Translations under genes and position numbers: made by a program
Notes under the pieces: generated by a model
Databases searched by the model: none
What the model was told of the DNA's origin: nothing
The model's input: only the letters and a program-made list of their open reading frames with translations
From: Viscum album
Lineage: Eukaryota; Streptophyta; Magnoliopsida; Santalales; Viscaceae
Assembly: GCA_963277665.1 (NCBI GenBank)
Contig: OY728160.1
Coordinates: 48,716,605 to 48,780,604, forward strand
Reading direction: 5' to 3'
Length of the DNA stretch: 64,000 nt
Shown here: piece by piece, positions 7,912 through 20,201 of the stretch
Position numbering within the stretch: the first letter of the stretch is position 1
Layout: the number at the start of each line of letters is the position of its first letter

Positions 7912-10551
7912 TGACAACCCTGCTTTTTATTACCACTAAAACATGATTCATTACATAAAAAATTACTTGATACAACAAAGAAGATCAAGAGGTTTAATAT
8001 ATTTGGGGATTATGATCATTAAAAAAAACATAAAATAGGAAATACAACATCTTTATTGAAAACTTCCTTTACATGACCCCTACAATCCCTCGTACTTAGC
8101 ATTGCATGGGTTAACCTGAGGACATGCATAAGAAAAGGGTGAGATATAAAGCCCAGTAAGGGATTACACATGGAATAACATGAGGATTACAATACATGTT
8201 ATCCAATAGGCATATCAATAGAGGGTAAGAAAAACATGAACATAAAGGCATGATAAATCATGATAATCATAACATGGAAACGTGGCAACAACACTTAACA
8301 TGGAATTAGCATGAGCCCATGTCCATTGCACATGAAGCATGAGTAAATCCTCATTGCACATAAAGCATGAGTAAACCCTCGATTCACTTGAATTAGAATA
8401 AGTCAACACTCATTGCACATGACGTATCATGATACTATACTTTACCCCATGCATTGGAGTGCTATAAGGGCGCCCCCTACTTAAACATTTCATTTCATGC
8501 ATAAGTGTGCCACATGGATCATAAAACATGGATTCAGAAAACATAATCATTTATTCCACGATAAAGTAATGTGGAATTCATACATGAAACATTATAATCA
8601 ATAAGTAAATGTGCATAAAGGTGAATACCCTTGATGGAGAAATGGGCATGGTATTTACTACACAATGACATTGGCTTAGAAAATCGGAGCGATTTCGGTA
8701 GCGTAACGGCATGACATAAGAATTCATAAAAATGGTTGATAAGAGAGAAAGGGGTTACTAATCATATTTAAATGTAATGTAAAGTAATGAGGTCATATAG
8801 ATATGTGTCCCAACAATTTTAATGGAATTTAGATTCATGATACAAAATTATTGCTTGAAAGTAAAATAGGAGAGAGAAGTTCCTTTCGGAATTTCAGCAT
8901 AGTAACGGGTGTACCAGGGAGGCATTATATGAGAGAGAAAGGGGTCTCCCATCATTAAAACATAAATAGGGATGTATGAGGGAGGAGAGAAACCATACCC
9001 CAACATTCATAATTGAAATTAATAGGGCAAAACAACATAAAGAAAATTGGACAAAAAAAGAAAGGAAGAAAGAACCCTTACTTGGAAGTGTGCTTCTAGA
9101 GGCTAGAGAGAGGCTTGTTAGAGGCTTATTGAGAGCTTGGGGCACCTTGGGAGGATTCTAGAGAGAGTATGGAAGAGGTTGGACGAACTCCAAGGGCTCT
9201 GAGTGAGGAGGATGTGGGAGCTTGGGCGGGATTATATAGAAAATGTGAGGGAATTCTTTATTATTTAGGTTTGGGACCCCTTATATTAAATTAATCCAAA
9301 CCACAATCCATCCCATGGTTTTTGCCCAAGGTTTTTGGAAAAGGGAAGAGGAAGAAAATATTTTATATATGAAAAAGTCCGAAATTCTTAAAATAATAAG
9401 GTTGATTATGTGGAGGTGAGTCACACTCCCATGGAAATTAATTTAAAAAGGAAATGTGTTGAATAAGTCTTGAGGGGTCCATTAATGCTTTGAAAAGTAA
9501 ATAAAACAAACATAAAAACCCATTATTTTAATGTTAAAACAGATAATGGAAGAAAATAAAGATCATAGTAATTTATTACATCACTATTGGGTCATTATGA
9601 TGACATAAAACACATTATATATTTAAACGGTATTTAATTTTTACCCAACATTTTGATTGGCTTAGAAAATTATGAAAAATTCACCATTGGATAATTTCAA
9701 CGTCGTGATTCCAAAAATAAAATTTATTTTATTTATATAATTTTCTAAATATGTGAATTTTGCTTTTAAAATAAAAACCAACATTTATCGAAAATTCACT
9801 GGTTTTGACAGAAATGGCTTTCAAACCTTAATAAAACTTTTAAATGCATTCATAAAATTATAAGATCATTTATATTTAAAAAAAAATTAAGTTAATAAAA
9901 ATAATATTATTTTATTAAAATATTATTTAATTCAAAAATCCCTTAATTTAATAAAATAGATTTCTTAATTAAATAATAACTAAAAACGCCATTTTTACTT
10001 TAAAAACTATTTACAATGTATCAAAAATGAATAAAAATTATATTCTTTATTATATAGAAAAATAATGTACATGAACATAGTACTACTTATTTGTTACATA
10101 ACCCCTTAAAACAGCCGCATAAGACCTAAGGGTAAGGTGTGTGATGGTGACAGACTCTTGGGGTGGCTCAGATAACAGCGCTCGAGTGGTAATTTTAATC
10201 AACTTCCAGTTTTCCCATAGATGGTCATGTTCGAGCTTGACATTATAAATCTCATCTTGGGCTTGGTCAAGGGCGAAGCCCAAAGACGCCACCTCTTTTC
10301 CATGCTCCGACAAATGGGCTTCGTATGGGGAAATTCTACTGGATGAGGCCATCACTTCCTTTGTCTGAGTAAATTGGATTTGTTAAAGGCCTATATTTAT
10401 ACTAATAATGTGATCACTGTTCAATGAATATATTAAAAATGGTCAAAAATTCTTAACATAAAACCAAAGAAGTTGACATTTTATATAAACATAAAGAGAC
10501 ATTTAATTAGATCAAGAGGGATTTCCATTAATGAAACTTTGGGTCGTTACA
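7912..10551 (-). repeat. Element C 3' LTR (2640 bp)
   Basis: Starts TGACAACCCTGC and ends GGGTCGTTACA on the plus strand; homologous throughout to 15602-18239. A TATA-like TATATAAT on the minus strand at 9231-9238 is matched by TATATAAA in the other LTR. Confidence 0.9.
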
Positions 10552-10565
10552 ATATCTCCCCCCTT
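10552..10565 (-). promoter_or_regulatory. Polypurine tract of element C
   Basis: AAGGGGGGAGATAT on the minus strand directly abuts the 3' LTR start. Confidence 0.8.
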
Positions 10566-10587
10566 AAGAATTTCCCCCTTAAAATTT

Positions 10588-12135
10588 TCAATTTCCCACA
10601 CTAAAAAAATGTGGGTAACTCAGCTTCATCATATCCTCTGATTCCCAAGTCGCTTCTTCAAACATGTGGTTTCTCCACAACACCTTGACGAGGGGCATTT
10701 TCTTATTTCGTAGAACTTTTTCTCTATGATCTAAGATCTTCACGGGTTGCTCCTCATAAGAAAGATCATCTTCCAATTGTAACACCTTAGAAGAGAGTAC
10801 ATATGAAGGGTTTGGTGTGTACTTTTTTAAGAGTGATACATGAAATACATCATGTACTTTGGCCATGGCAGGTGGAAGTGCTAGTCGATAAGCCACAGCC
10901 CCGACACGATCAAAAATCTCGAAGGGGCCGATGTACCTTGGACATAACTTCCCTTTCCTTCCAAACCTCATGACCTTCTTCCATGGAGATATGCGTAGAA
11001 ACACCATGTCTCCAACTTTAAACTCAAGGTCTCGTCGACGATTATCTGCATAACTCTTTTGTCGACTCTAGGCTGCCTTGATATGTTGCTGAATGGTTTT
11101 CACATTCTCCAACATTTCTTCGACCATTTCTGGTCCAAGCAGCTTACGTTCACCGACGTCATCCCAACATGCTGGTGTTCTGTACCTTTCCCCATACTGG
11201 GCTTTATATGGTGTCATTTGGATGTTTGAGTGGAAACTGTTATTATAAGAGAACTCAACTAGAGGAAGATGTTGATCTCATCCTCCTTTAAAGTCCATTT
11301 AGCATGCTCTCAACATGTCCTCAAGTGTTTGGATAGCCCGCTCAGATTGGCCATCAGTTTGAGGATGATAGGCTGTACTGAAGTTCAGTTCAGTATTCAG
11401 AGCATGTTGAAGACTCTTCCAAAACATAGAGGTGAATCATGAATCTCGGTCAGACACAATAGATAGTGGTACTCCATGAAACCTTACCACTTCCCTAATA
11501 TATATCGTTGTCATTTGATCCAAAGTTAAATCCTCCCGAATAGTAATGAAGTGTGCAGTCATTGTAAGACGATCCACAACAACCCATATTGCATTGTTTC
11601 ATTTGGATGTCTTCGGAAGTCCAGTGACAAAGTCCATGGTGATGTTTTCCCATTTCCATTCTGGTATGGGAAATGGTTGCATCATTCCCTTAGACTTCTT
11701 CCTCTCTGCCTTCACTTGCTAACACACCAGAAACATTGATCTATATTCAGAAATCTCCTTCTTCATATTATCCCACCAAAAATTTTCTCGGAGATCTCGA
11801 TACATCTTTGTGCTCCCTGGGTGAATAGAGAAATTTGAACTATGTGCATCATCCAAAAGTTCCTTCTTCAGCTCCGGACTTGATGGAACAAATAGTCTTT
11901 TCCCAAACCGCACAATTCCTTCTTCATTAACATTACACTCTGAGGATTTCCCTTTTTTGATAGCTCCCACTTTTTCTTGAATTCCCACACCATCCTTTTG
12001 AGCATCTTTTAACCTTTCCAAAAGAGACGGTTGAGCAATCATTTTTGAAAGGATTTCTGATGTTCCCTTCTCTATGATTCTTATGTCCATGTTCATCAAG
12101 TCTAAGAAGATTGGATCCCTCTCAATTCTCATCAT
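10588..12135 (-). pseudogene. Element C integrase and chromodomain (broken)
   Basis: The zinc-binding N-terminal part (about 11719-11860) keeps the two histidines (SSNFSIHPGS), but the first cysteine of the CxxC pair has become Phe (RSMFLVC). The catalytic core is readable, with interruptions, at about 11100-11700: TMDFVTGLPKTSK, IVSDRDS and [20 protein letters not shown] contain the expected D, D and E regions. Stops interrupt it several times, for example just left of 11719 and near 11295. The last 139 codons (11007-10588) are open: an integrase C-terminal GPFEIFDRVG module and HVSLLKKY, then a chromodomain (SYEEQPVKILDH ... VKVLWRNH ... EATWESE). Chromodomains direct integration to particular chromatin. 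The protein is not producible intact from this copy. Confidence 0.88.
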
Positions 12136-12267
12136 TTATACAATTGTTGGGTCCTTTCTACTTAGGGAATCTGCCACCTTGTTTGCTTTCCCAGGGTGGT
12201 AATGGATTGAACAGTCATAATCCTTGATGAGCTCTATCTATCTTCTCTGGCGCATATTAATCTCTTT

Positions 12268-12600
12268 CTATTTGAATATATATTTAATACTCTTGTGGTC
12301 AGTATATATCTCACATTTCTCTCCATAGAGATAATGCCGCCAGAATTTCAAGGCAAAGATCATAGCCGCCAACTCCAGATCATGTGTTGGATAGTTTCGC
12401 TCATTTATTTTCAATTCCATTGAGGCAGAGGATATCACTTTATCATTCTGCATCAGCACACATCTTAATCCCTTCTTCGAAGCATCACTGAATACCACAA
12501 AAAGCTCCCCACTTGTGGGTAATGTGAGCACGTGCGTAGTGATAAGCCTTCTTTTCAACTCCATGAATATTTCTTCACATTCATCACTCCAAGAAAAATT
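12268..12600 (-). pseudogene. Element C RNase H fragment
   Basis: Reads through about 98 codons with the family hallmarks [29 protein letters not shown] and [12 protein letters not shown], so the active-site acidic residues (D of SDAS, E of DLEL, D of TDHK) are retained. It is joined to RT in the parent polyprotein, but here a one-base frameshift near 12605 puts it in a different frame, and a stop follows after 12268. Confidence 0.85.
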
Positions 12601-13994
12601 TTTACTCCCTTTCGAGTTAGGTTGGTATGAGGGTTGGACAATCGTGAGAAATTTATCACAAATCGTCGATAATATCCAGCTAACCCCAAGAAGCTACTGA
12701 TATCCGTTACTGATGTTGGCCTCGGCCATCCCTCAATTGCATCTGTTTTGGAAGGGTCCACAGATATCCCATTACATGTGATGATATGGCCCATGAATGA
12801 GACCTCCTTCAACCAGAACTCACAATTGATGTACTTTTCATAGAGCTCATCCTTGCTCAAAGTCTCTAGTACAGTTTTTAAATGCTCCTCATGATCCTCT
12901 TTGGTTTTGGAGTATATTAGAATATCTTCTATAAAGACTACCAAAAATTTGTCAAGGTAATCTCTAAAGACTCTATTCATCAAGTCCATGAATATTTCTG
13001 GAGCATTGGTGAGTCCTAAAGGCATTACTATGAATTCATAGTGCCCATACCTTTTACGAAAAGCAGTCTGGGGGTCATCTTCTTTCTTCACCCTTACTTG
13101 ATAATATCCTCACCGTAAATCCACCATAGAGAAGTATTGTGCTCCACACAGCTGATCAAAAAAGTCACTGATTATTGGGATAGGGTACTTGTTCTTTATC
13201 GTGATTATGTTAAGTTCACGATAATCGATGCAAAGCCGTATTGACCCATCCTTCTTCTTGACGAAGAGGACTGGTGCACCCCATGGTGAAGCACTTGGGC
13301 GTATAAACCCTTTATCCAGATTCTGCTGTAGTTGTTTCTTCAGCTCTTCAAGCTCTAAAACAGCCATTCTATACGAAGTCTTGGATATTGTTAGCACCCC
13401 AGGTATAAGTTCAATTGAGAAATCATCGTCTCTTCTTGGAGGAAGACCAGGCAGTTCCTCGAGAAACACTTCAACGAATTCCCTAACAATAGGCATTTCT
13501 TCAAGGATGGTTTCTTCCTTGGACTCATTCATCTGAGACAGATACGCGTGATCATAAGGAAGTAATATCCATGCTTGAGATGATGGAGCTAAAGGAGATT
13601 CATCTTCCTCCTTACAGTTGTAAAGAATAGGGGGTCGATTCTCCATATGGAGTGTGATTTCTCTCTCCCAACAATTTATGTTGGCTCTATATAAGGAAAG
13701 CCAATCCATTCCATGAATTGAATCAAATTCCACCAGAGGGAGTATGACGAGGTTCACCGGGAAATTCAATCCATATATTATAACAGGGGAGGACTTATAT
13801 TCATGGGATGCAATGATTGCCCCATTTTCCGTACTCACCGACATCTTCACTTCCATGATTTTTGGTGGTGCTAGGATTGTTCTACTAAACTTTTGAGATA
13901 TAAAATAATGTGTAGAACATGAATCAAAAAGTACGTTCACTATTCTTGAATGAGTAAATAGTGTACCTATCACCACTTCATTTTCGGGGTTCAC
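12601..13994 (-). pseudogene. Element C protease and reverse transcriptase (broken)
   Basis: The aspartic protease starts near 13990 (VVIGTL), and its catalytic motif reads VLFDSCSTH where the family has D-S/T-G, so glycine is replaced by Cys. GMDWLSLY (about 13690) ends the domain. The linker [13 protein letters not shown] leads to [45 protein letters not shown], then a TGA stop (13107-13109), then [19 protein letters not shown] and [12 protein letters not shown]. The last is the catalytic centre, with Glu replacing the first Asp of the usual DD pair. A frameshift near 12605 ends the frame. The catalytic substitutions and stop make it a pseudogene. A shallow 102-codon plus frame here is an antisense shadow. 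Confidence 0.9.
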
Positions 13995-15095
13995 ATCGGC
14001 AGAAGTGATGGAAAAAGCTCTTCCTTGCAGCCTCGGAGGTTGTTGGTTGTATCCGAAAACCCTTAGATTATGGAACTAATTCGCAAAATGACCCGGTTCA
14101 TTTCATTTGTAGCATTGGCCAACGCGTTGAGGTTCGAATGGAGAATTCCTCTCCTCTGTCGCGGCCTTGGTACTTTCTTGCCGATAGTTAACAGCTAGGT
14201 TCCCTTCTCTTCCACACCTGAAGCATTTCCTCGTACCTTTAAGGCAATTTACAGGGTGCTTCTTTCCGCACTTTTGGCAAGTGGGGTGCAGGATCTTCTT
14301 AGCACCATTGGATTTATCCATCGGCCCACCAACATTGAAGTCCACCTTTCGCTTCTTATCCACATGCTACCCCTATGATTCTCCGATCTCCATTTCGACC
14401 TTGAGGGCACATCATACAATTTCATCATAGTTGTCGATTTCACAGATCGCTAATGCTTTCCGCAGGCTAGGCTTCAGCCCATCAAAGAAGCGGTCAACCT
14501 TGCATTAGGGGGTAACGGCAAATCCGGAAGTGTATCGTGTAAGCCTTTTGAAGTTTTCCTGTAACGCTCCAACATATTCTTCATCTTTTTTCTTAAGGGA
14601 AAGGAATTCCCTTTCCATATTAAGTCGGAGGGTGCACGGAATATATTTATCGAAAAACATCTTCTGTAAATACTTCAATTCCAATGCCTCGATCTCCTCC
14701 TCAGGCTTCGTATTTAAGATCAACTTCCACCATTGATCAGCTTCACCCTCCATACGATAAGCCACCAGGAGAACCTTATCTTGTTCAGAACATTGAAGGA
14801 TGGTGAAGATCTTCTCAATTGAGCTGATCCATTATTCAGCAATTGTGGGATCAGATGATCCACTAAAAGTATGAGGCCTTTGTCTCCTGAAGCTCTCGAT
14901 AGAAACTTTTTCTTTCATATGGGGGGTTGAAGGTTCCTCTTGACCCGTGTTTCTATTAAAAAATCGAGTTAGCTAAGAGAGAAGCGTGACAATGTTTGTG
15001 ATTCCCACTACCATTGGATTTGGAATCTCATTAGTACAATCATCAAACTGATCTTCACAACAGTTGTTAGCCCGAGTCCTCCTATTATCGGCCAT
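13995..15095 (-). pseudogene. Element C gag (interrupted by stops)
   Basis: The probable start is ATG at 15095-15093 (MADNRRTRA), in the same frame as the downstream protease/RT, so gag and pol formed one polyprotein. Recognisable parts: QRPHTFSGSSDP, CSEQDKV, MEGEADQWWKLI, FFDKYIP, VDRFFDGLKPSLRKALAI and a knuckle region (CQKCGKKHPVNCLKGTRKC, CFRCGREGNLAVNY, in which the second knuckle has lost its last Cys). Stops interrupt it, for example at 14502-14504 and near 14364. Domain order and length match the intact gag of element A, but sequence identity is clearly lower, so it is a different family. Confidence 0.87.
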
Positions 15096-15601
15096 TGGCT
15101 GGAATAAAAGGAAAGTTAGTGGTAACACATAAAGGGTAATCCAAAGACAAAAGTTAATGACTTATTAATAAACTTTCATTTCCTTAACTCATGAGTCTAT
15201 AGTCTTTAGTCTAGGCTTTTCATGAGATACTTTCTATCATATATTCTTAGGGGAATTTTTTTAATTCCCTTAATAAGGGTTCATACTATGCTTGTGAATT
15301 TATTAAAACATATCCCTTGGGAGTGTCATAACCAAGAGTGCAGCAAGGCCCATTGTCGTGAACCAGTTCTCGTTTGAGTCTAGCTCAAAGCGGTGTTTTT
15401 GGGTTTTACCCCTAGGATACATCTATCCCAGAGCAGCCTCTACCTGCTCGTATCCAGACATGGATGTATTTGTTAGATAAACCACTTAATCAGTACTTAC
15501 CAAAACATAGGGATGTTTTTATTATACTTAGTCTTGTATCTAAGGCTTTTCTAGGGTTTCCTAATCCCAAAAATAACTAAACCTACCTCTGATACCAACT
15601 A
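15096..15601 (-). promoter_or_regulatory. Element C leader: primer site and conserved block
   Basis: The primer binding site TGGTATCAGAGG occupies 15597-15586 on the minus strand, four bases from the 5' LTR edge. Positions 15312-15474 hold a block of about 165 bp that is closely similar to 57020-57185 in the leader of element B, although C and B LTRs are otherwise different. No ORF. Confidence 0.75.
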
Positions 15602-18239
15602 TGACAACCCTGCTTTTTATTACAACTTAAACCTGATTTATTACAAAAAACTTCACTTGATACAACAAATAAGATGGATAGGTTTAGTGTATTTGGGTCT
15701 TAGGACCATTACATAAAAACTTAAAACATAAAATACAACATCTTTTTTGAAAACATTCTTTACATGACCACTACATTCCCTCGTAACTAGGAATGCATGG
15801 GATAACCTGAGGAAGTGAATAAGAAAAGGGTGAGCTATAAAGCCCAGTAAGGGAGTACACATGGAATAACATGAGGAGTAAAATACATTTTAGACAATAG
15901 GAATATCAATAGAGCATAAGAAAAACATGAACATAAAGGCATGATAAATCATGATAATCATAACATGGAAATGTGGCAACAACACTTAACATGGAATTAG
16001 CATGAGCCAAGGCCCATTGCACATGGAGTATGAGTAAATTCTCATTGAACATAAAGCACGAGTAAACCCTCATTTCACTTGAATTAGCATTATTCAACAC
16101 TCATTGCACATGACGTATCATGATACAATACTTTACCCAATGCATTGGAGCGCTATAAGGGCGCACCCTACTTAAACATTTCATTTCATGCATAACTGTG
16201 CCACATGGATCATAAAACATGATTCACAAAACATAATCATTTATTCCATGATAAAGGAATGTGGAATTCATACATGAAACTTTATAATCAATAAGTAAAT
16301 TTGAATAAAGGTGAATACCCTTGATGGAGAAATGGGCATGGTATTCACTACACAATGACACTGGCTTAGAAAATCGGATCGATTTCTGGAGCATAACGGC
16401 GTGACATAAGAATTCATAAAAATGGTTGATGAGAGATAAAGGGGATACTCATCATATTTAAATGTAATGGACGGTAATTAGTTCATATAGATACATTTCC
16501 AATCAATTGTAATGGAATTTAGATTCATGATACAAAATTATTGCTTGAATGTAAAAGATGAGAGAGAAGTTCCTTTCAGAATTTTTGCATAGTAACGGGT
16601 GTACATGGGAGGCATTTAATAAGAGAGAAAGGGGTCTCCCTTCATTAAAACATAAAGAGGGAAGTATGATGGAGGTGTGAAACCATACCCCAACATTCAT
16701 AATTGAAGTTAAAAGGGCAAACCAACATAAAGAAAATTGGACAAAAAATAGAAAGCAAGAAAAAACCCATACTTGGAAGTCTGCTTCCAAGGGCTAGAGA
16801 GAGGCTTGTGAGAGTCTTCTTGGGAGCTTGGGGCACCTTGGGAGGATTATAGAGATATTAGGATAGAGTTTGGACGAACTCCAAGTGCTTTGAGTGAGGA
16901 GGAAGTGGGAGCCCGGGTGAGTTTATATAGGAAAGGTGAGGGAATTCATTATTATTTAGTTTTGGGACCCCTTATATTTAATATATCCAAACCACAAACC
17001 ATCCCATGGTTTTTGCCCACAGTTTTTGGAAATGGGAAGAGGAAAAAATATTTTATAAGGGAGAAGTCCGAAATTCTTAAAATAATAAGGATTCTTATGT
17101 GGAGGTGAGTCACACTCCCATGGAAATTAATTTTAAAAGGCAAAGTGTTGAATAAGTCTTGAGGGGTCCATTAATGCTTTTAAAAGTAAGTAAAACAATC
17201 CCAAAACCACATTATTTTAATGCTAAAACATATATTTGCCGAACATAAATATCATAGTATTTTATTACCTCACTATTGGGTCATTATGATGTCATAAAAC
17301 ACATTATATATTTAAACGATATTTAATTTTTACCAAAAAATTTGATTGTCTCAAAAAAATATGAAAAATTAACCGTTGGATAATTTCGACATCCTGATTC
17401 CAAAAATACCATTTATTTTATCTAAATAATTTTCTAAATTTGTGAATTTTCATTTTTAAAATAAAAACTGACATTTATCGAAAATTCACAGGTTTTGACA
17501 GAAATGGCTTTCAAACTTTAATAAAAAATTTAATTGCATTCATAAAATTATAAGATCGTTTATATTTAATAAAAATTAATTTAATAATAATATTATTATT
17601 TTATTAAAATATTATTTAATTCAAAAATCCCTTAATTTAATAAAATATATTTGTTAATTAAATAATAACTAAAAACACCATTTGTACTTCAAAAACTATT
17701 TACAATGTATAAAAAATGACTAAAAATTATATTCATTATTATATACAAAAATAATGTAGATGAACATAGTACTACTTATTGGTTACATAACCCCTTAAAA
17801 CAGCCGCATAAGACCTAATGGTAAGGTGTGTTATGGCGACATACTCTTGGAGTGGCTCGGATAACATTGCTCGAGTGGTAATTTCAATCAACTTCCACTT
17901 TTCCCGTAGACGATCACGTTCGAGCTTGACATGATGAAGCTCAACTTGGGATTTGTCAAGGGTGAACCCAAAAGACGTCACCTCTTTTCCATGCTCTGAA
18001 AAATGGGCTTCGTATGGGGAAATTCCATTGGATGAGACCATCGCTTCCTTTGTCTGAGTAAATTGGATTTGTTAAAGTCCTATATTTATACTAATCATGT
18101 GATCACTATTCAAAAGCTATATTAACAATGTTCAAAATATTTAACATAAAACCAAAGAAGTTGAAATTTTATATAAACATAAATATACATTTAATTAGAT
18201 CAAGAGGGATTTCCATTAATGAAACTTTGGGTCGTTATA
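15602..18239 (-). repeat. Element C 5' LTR (2638 bp)
   Basis: Starts TGACAACCC at the primer site and ends GGGTCGTTATA, one change from the other LTR's GTTACA. Minus-strand TATATAAA at 16922-16929 is the likely TATA box. ORFs inside (for example near 16503-16836 and 17772-18041) are conserved only because the LTR is duplicated. Confidence 0.9.
16922..16929 (-). promoter_or_regulatory. Predicted LTR TATA box, element C
   Basis: TATATAAA on the minus strand; TATATAAT at the matching site of the other LTR (9231-9238). Confidence 0.5.
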
Positions 18240-18244
18240 GGGCT
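18240..18244. repeat. Probable target-site duplication of element C (right copy)
   Basis: GGGCT directly after the right LTR, matching 7905-7909. Confidence 0.5.
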
Positions 18245-18656
18245 GGTCCGCAGACACATTATGGCCTAGTTTCTCTTAAAAGACTGTATCTTACAAACCA
18301 GAGGTCCGTTTAACGAACCATATATAGAATTGGAATCCTAGGGATGGTACGGTACATCTGATATACTACAAATATGTTTTGGGGAAAGTTGGAGTATGGA
18401 CGGGTGGATCATACCCAAATCCAACTGGGCCCTCAGAACTAAAATGCTTATAACTCTCAGACCGAGCATCTGATTGACGTGTCATCTATTGCATTGGAAC
18501 CCTTATAAAATGAAGGATAATTGGGTTAAATCTTAGTGGGACTTCATGTTGATTAATGTATGACTGATGTCTTGAGTATTTGACCCTCCCAAAATCAAGC
18601 GTACTATGAACGAGAATCCAGTGGTTGGAAGAGACGTGAAAAATGAATATTGATTT

Positions 18657-18748
18657 TGTGTGGATTAACACTTTGAGATCCTGTGTGGATCAGCACCTAG
18701 AGATCATGTGTGGGTGAAAGATTAGAGATCCTGGGTGGATCAACAGTA
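18657..18748 (+). repeat. 25-bp tandem repeat, about 3.7 copies
   Basis: Units start at 18657, 18682, 18707 and 18732, each beginning TGTGTGG or TGGGTGG and (copies 1-3) ending AGAGATC or GAGATCC. Spacing is an exact 25 bp. It lies inside the block E LTR. Confidence 0.75.
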
Positions 18749-19380
18749 GAACCCTTGACAGAATAAGATGAAATAGTTTTTGACTAATCATATGTACTTA
18801 TGTAATGAAGGTATACCTGGTTTAAGTTGAGTCTTTTTTTGAGCTTTGTTTTTGAGATCATGATTTTTGGTTTTCCTTTGTGGAAATTTGGAGATACCTT
18901 CAGGGGCTCATGGGGTCCCTACTGAGTATTGTTATACACACCCATACATGTGCATCTTCTGCACCATGTTGTGTATTGTGCAGATGACGAGAAGCACGAC
19001 TAAGACTATACGAGCCAGAACCAGGCAGTACATAGAGGTGAATGACTGGTGTGGATAGTTTTGGAGAGAATATGTACCTACCATTCATGTAGGATCCTTG
19101 GTGTATGATCTCATGAGTTGTTTTCCATTTTTTGTTGTATTTTATCTCTCATTTGTTCTTGTATCCTGAGCCATTTACTTTGATAACACACTTTTATTAC
19201 TGTAGTTTTACTTCATGGTTTCATCTTGTTGTCTTATCGGACGGTGTGTTTTTATAGGTTTAAAGATAATGCCTTCCCATTTTAAGGATATGCCTTTTCG
19301 ATTCTAGTCTCCAATCCCTGGCCTTTAGAAAGTGGAAATGGGGTTGTCACGGTAGGGGCCCCATGGGATGGGTCATGACA

Positions 19381-20188
19381 ATCCTTTACATGTAATCACT
19401 TCATTTTGACATAAGTTACCATTATATATTCCTAGTTTTCCTTATTAATGTCTATGTATTATATAAATTCTGTCTTTCAGGGACACCATTGTTAAAATAC
19501 CTTATTTTTGGCCTTTTGGAGAAAATTATGATATCCAATTCCTATCATGGGTTACCCTTTTGATTATGTTTTCTTTCTTATTTATGATTCTTTACGTGGA
19601 AAACATATTAGTGAACATCTTATTATGGGTGTTCCTAGTGAATTGGGTAATGTTATGTCACATTAGATGTTATGTGCTACGATCTTACTGCGTATCATTG
19701 ACTCGTGCTCCATGGACTACGTTCTTGGTAGTTATCCATTACTCATGCTCCTCTCTGTTATAAAAGCCTTGAATCCTTATAAATTAATGTTTTATATTGC
19801 TTCCACATTACTATCAATTAATTATTTTATGATCCCAGGATGTGATTCCTTATATATAACCATGTTCATTTCTTCTTATATCATCATGTTATGCCTTCTA
19901 CCCCATATGCTAGGAATTATTTTAATATTTATTTCCATGATGGGATTTTTAGCTCAAACCATTATTAATGTTATCCAAATGTTATCCTATGTAGATGTAA
20001 AGGATTAAAGAAAGTTAAGTGCTCATAATGGATGATAAATAATGGAATTTTTATTTAGCCCCATTTTTTTAGTTTTGTGTACCTATTATTCCAACACACT
20101 AAACTTTACGAACCATGGATTTTAATTTGATGTTTAATTGCACATAAAATCAGGTAATGATATGTGTAGAATGGTATGGTCACTATAA
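19381..20188 (+). repeat. Element D 5' LTR, 3'-terminal part only
   Basis: About 800 bp homologous to the end of the 3' LTR. Hydrophobic small ORFs here (such as 19560-20008) are chance frames in LTR DNA. Confidence 0.75.
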
Positions 20189-20189
20189 T

Positions 20190-20201
20190 TGGTATCATAG
20201 G
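20190..20201 (+). promoter_or_regulatory. Element D primer binding site (one mutation)
   Basis: TGGTATCATAGG, one change from TGGTATCAGAGG, just after the LTR end. Confidence 0.7.

Larger units (their letters stand above)
7912..18239 (-). mobile_element. Element C: Ty3/gypsy chromovirus (Tekay-like), full-length but defective
   Basis: LTRs 7912-10551 and 15602-18239 are about 2.64 kb each and clearly alignable, roughly 85-90% identical by eye. The internal region holds, in minus-strand order, primer site, leader, gag, protease, RT, RNase H, integrase and chromodomain, with a polypurine tract at the far end. Gag to RT lies in one frame interrupted by stops; a frameshift near 12605 moves the remainder by one base. 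Gene order plus C-terminal chromodomain place it in the chromoviruses. It is inactive as it stands. It is inserted in block E with GGGCT on both sides. Confidence 0.9.
18240..19380 (+). repeat. Right part of block E: end of a plus-strand LTR
   Basis: Continues block E after element C, beginning GGGCTGGTCC. It ends GGGGCCCCATGGGATGGGTCATGACA at 19380, like other plus-strand LTR ends of this lineage (compare GGCCCCTATTGGGATGAC near 36125 in F). It carries a GTGCAGATGACGAG stretch like LTRs of this group. No primer site follows; the sequence switches directly to the LTR of element D, so this is the 3' end of an element, or a solo LTR, inserted into D. Confidence 0.6.

Noticed and set aside
13228..13536. 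102-codon plus-strand ORF
   Set aside because: Antisense to the clearly identified protease/RT of element C.
19381..19385. Target duplication of block E
   Set aside because: The left end of block E is outside the window or destroyed, so there is nothing to compare with ATCCT.
19560..20008. Hydrophobic ORFs that could look like small membrane proteins
   Set aside because: They lie in the D LTR, and the corresponding 3' LTR region does not keep the frame; T-rich DNA encodes hydrophobic residues by composition.
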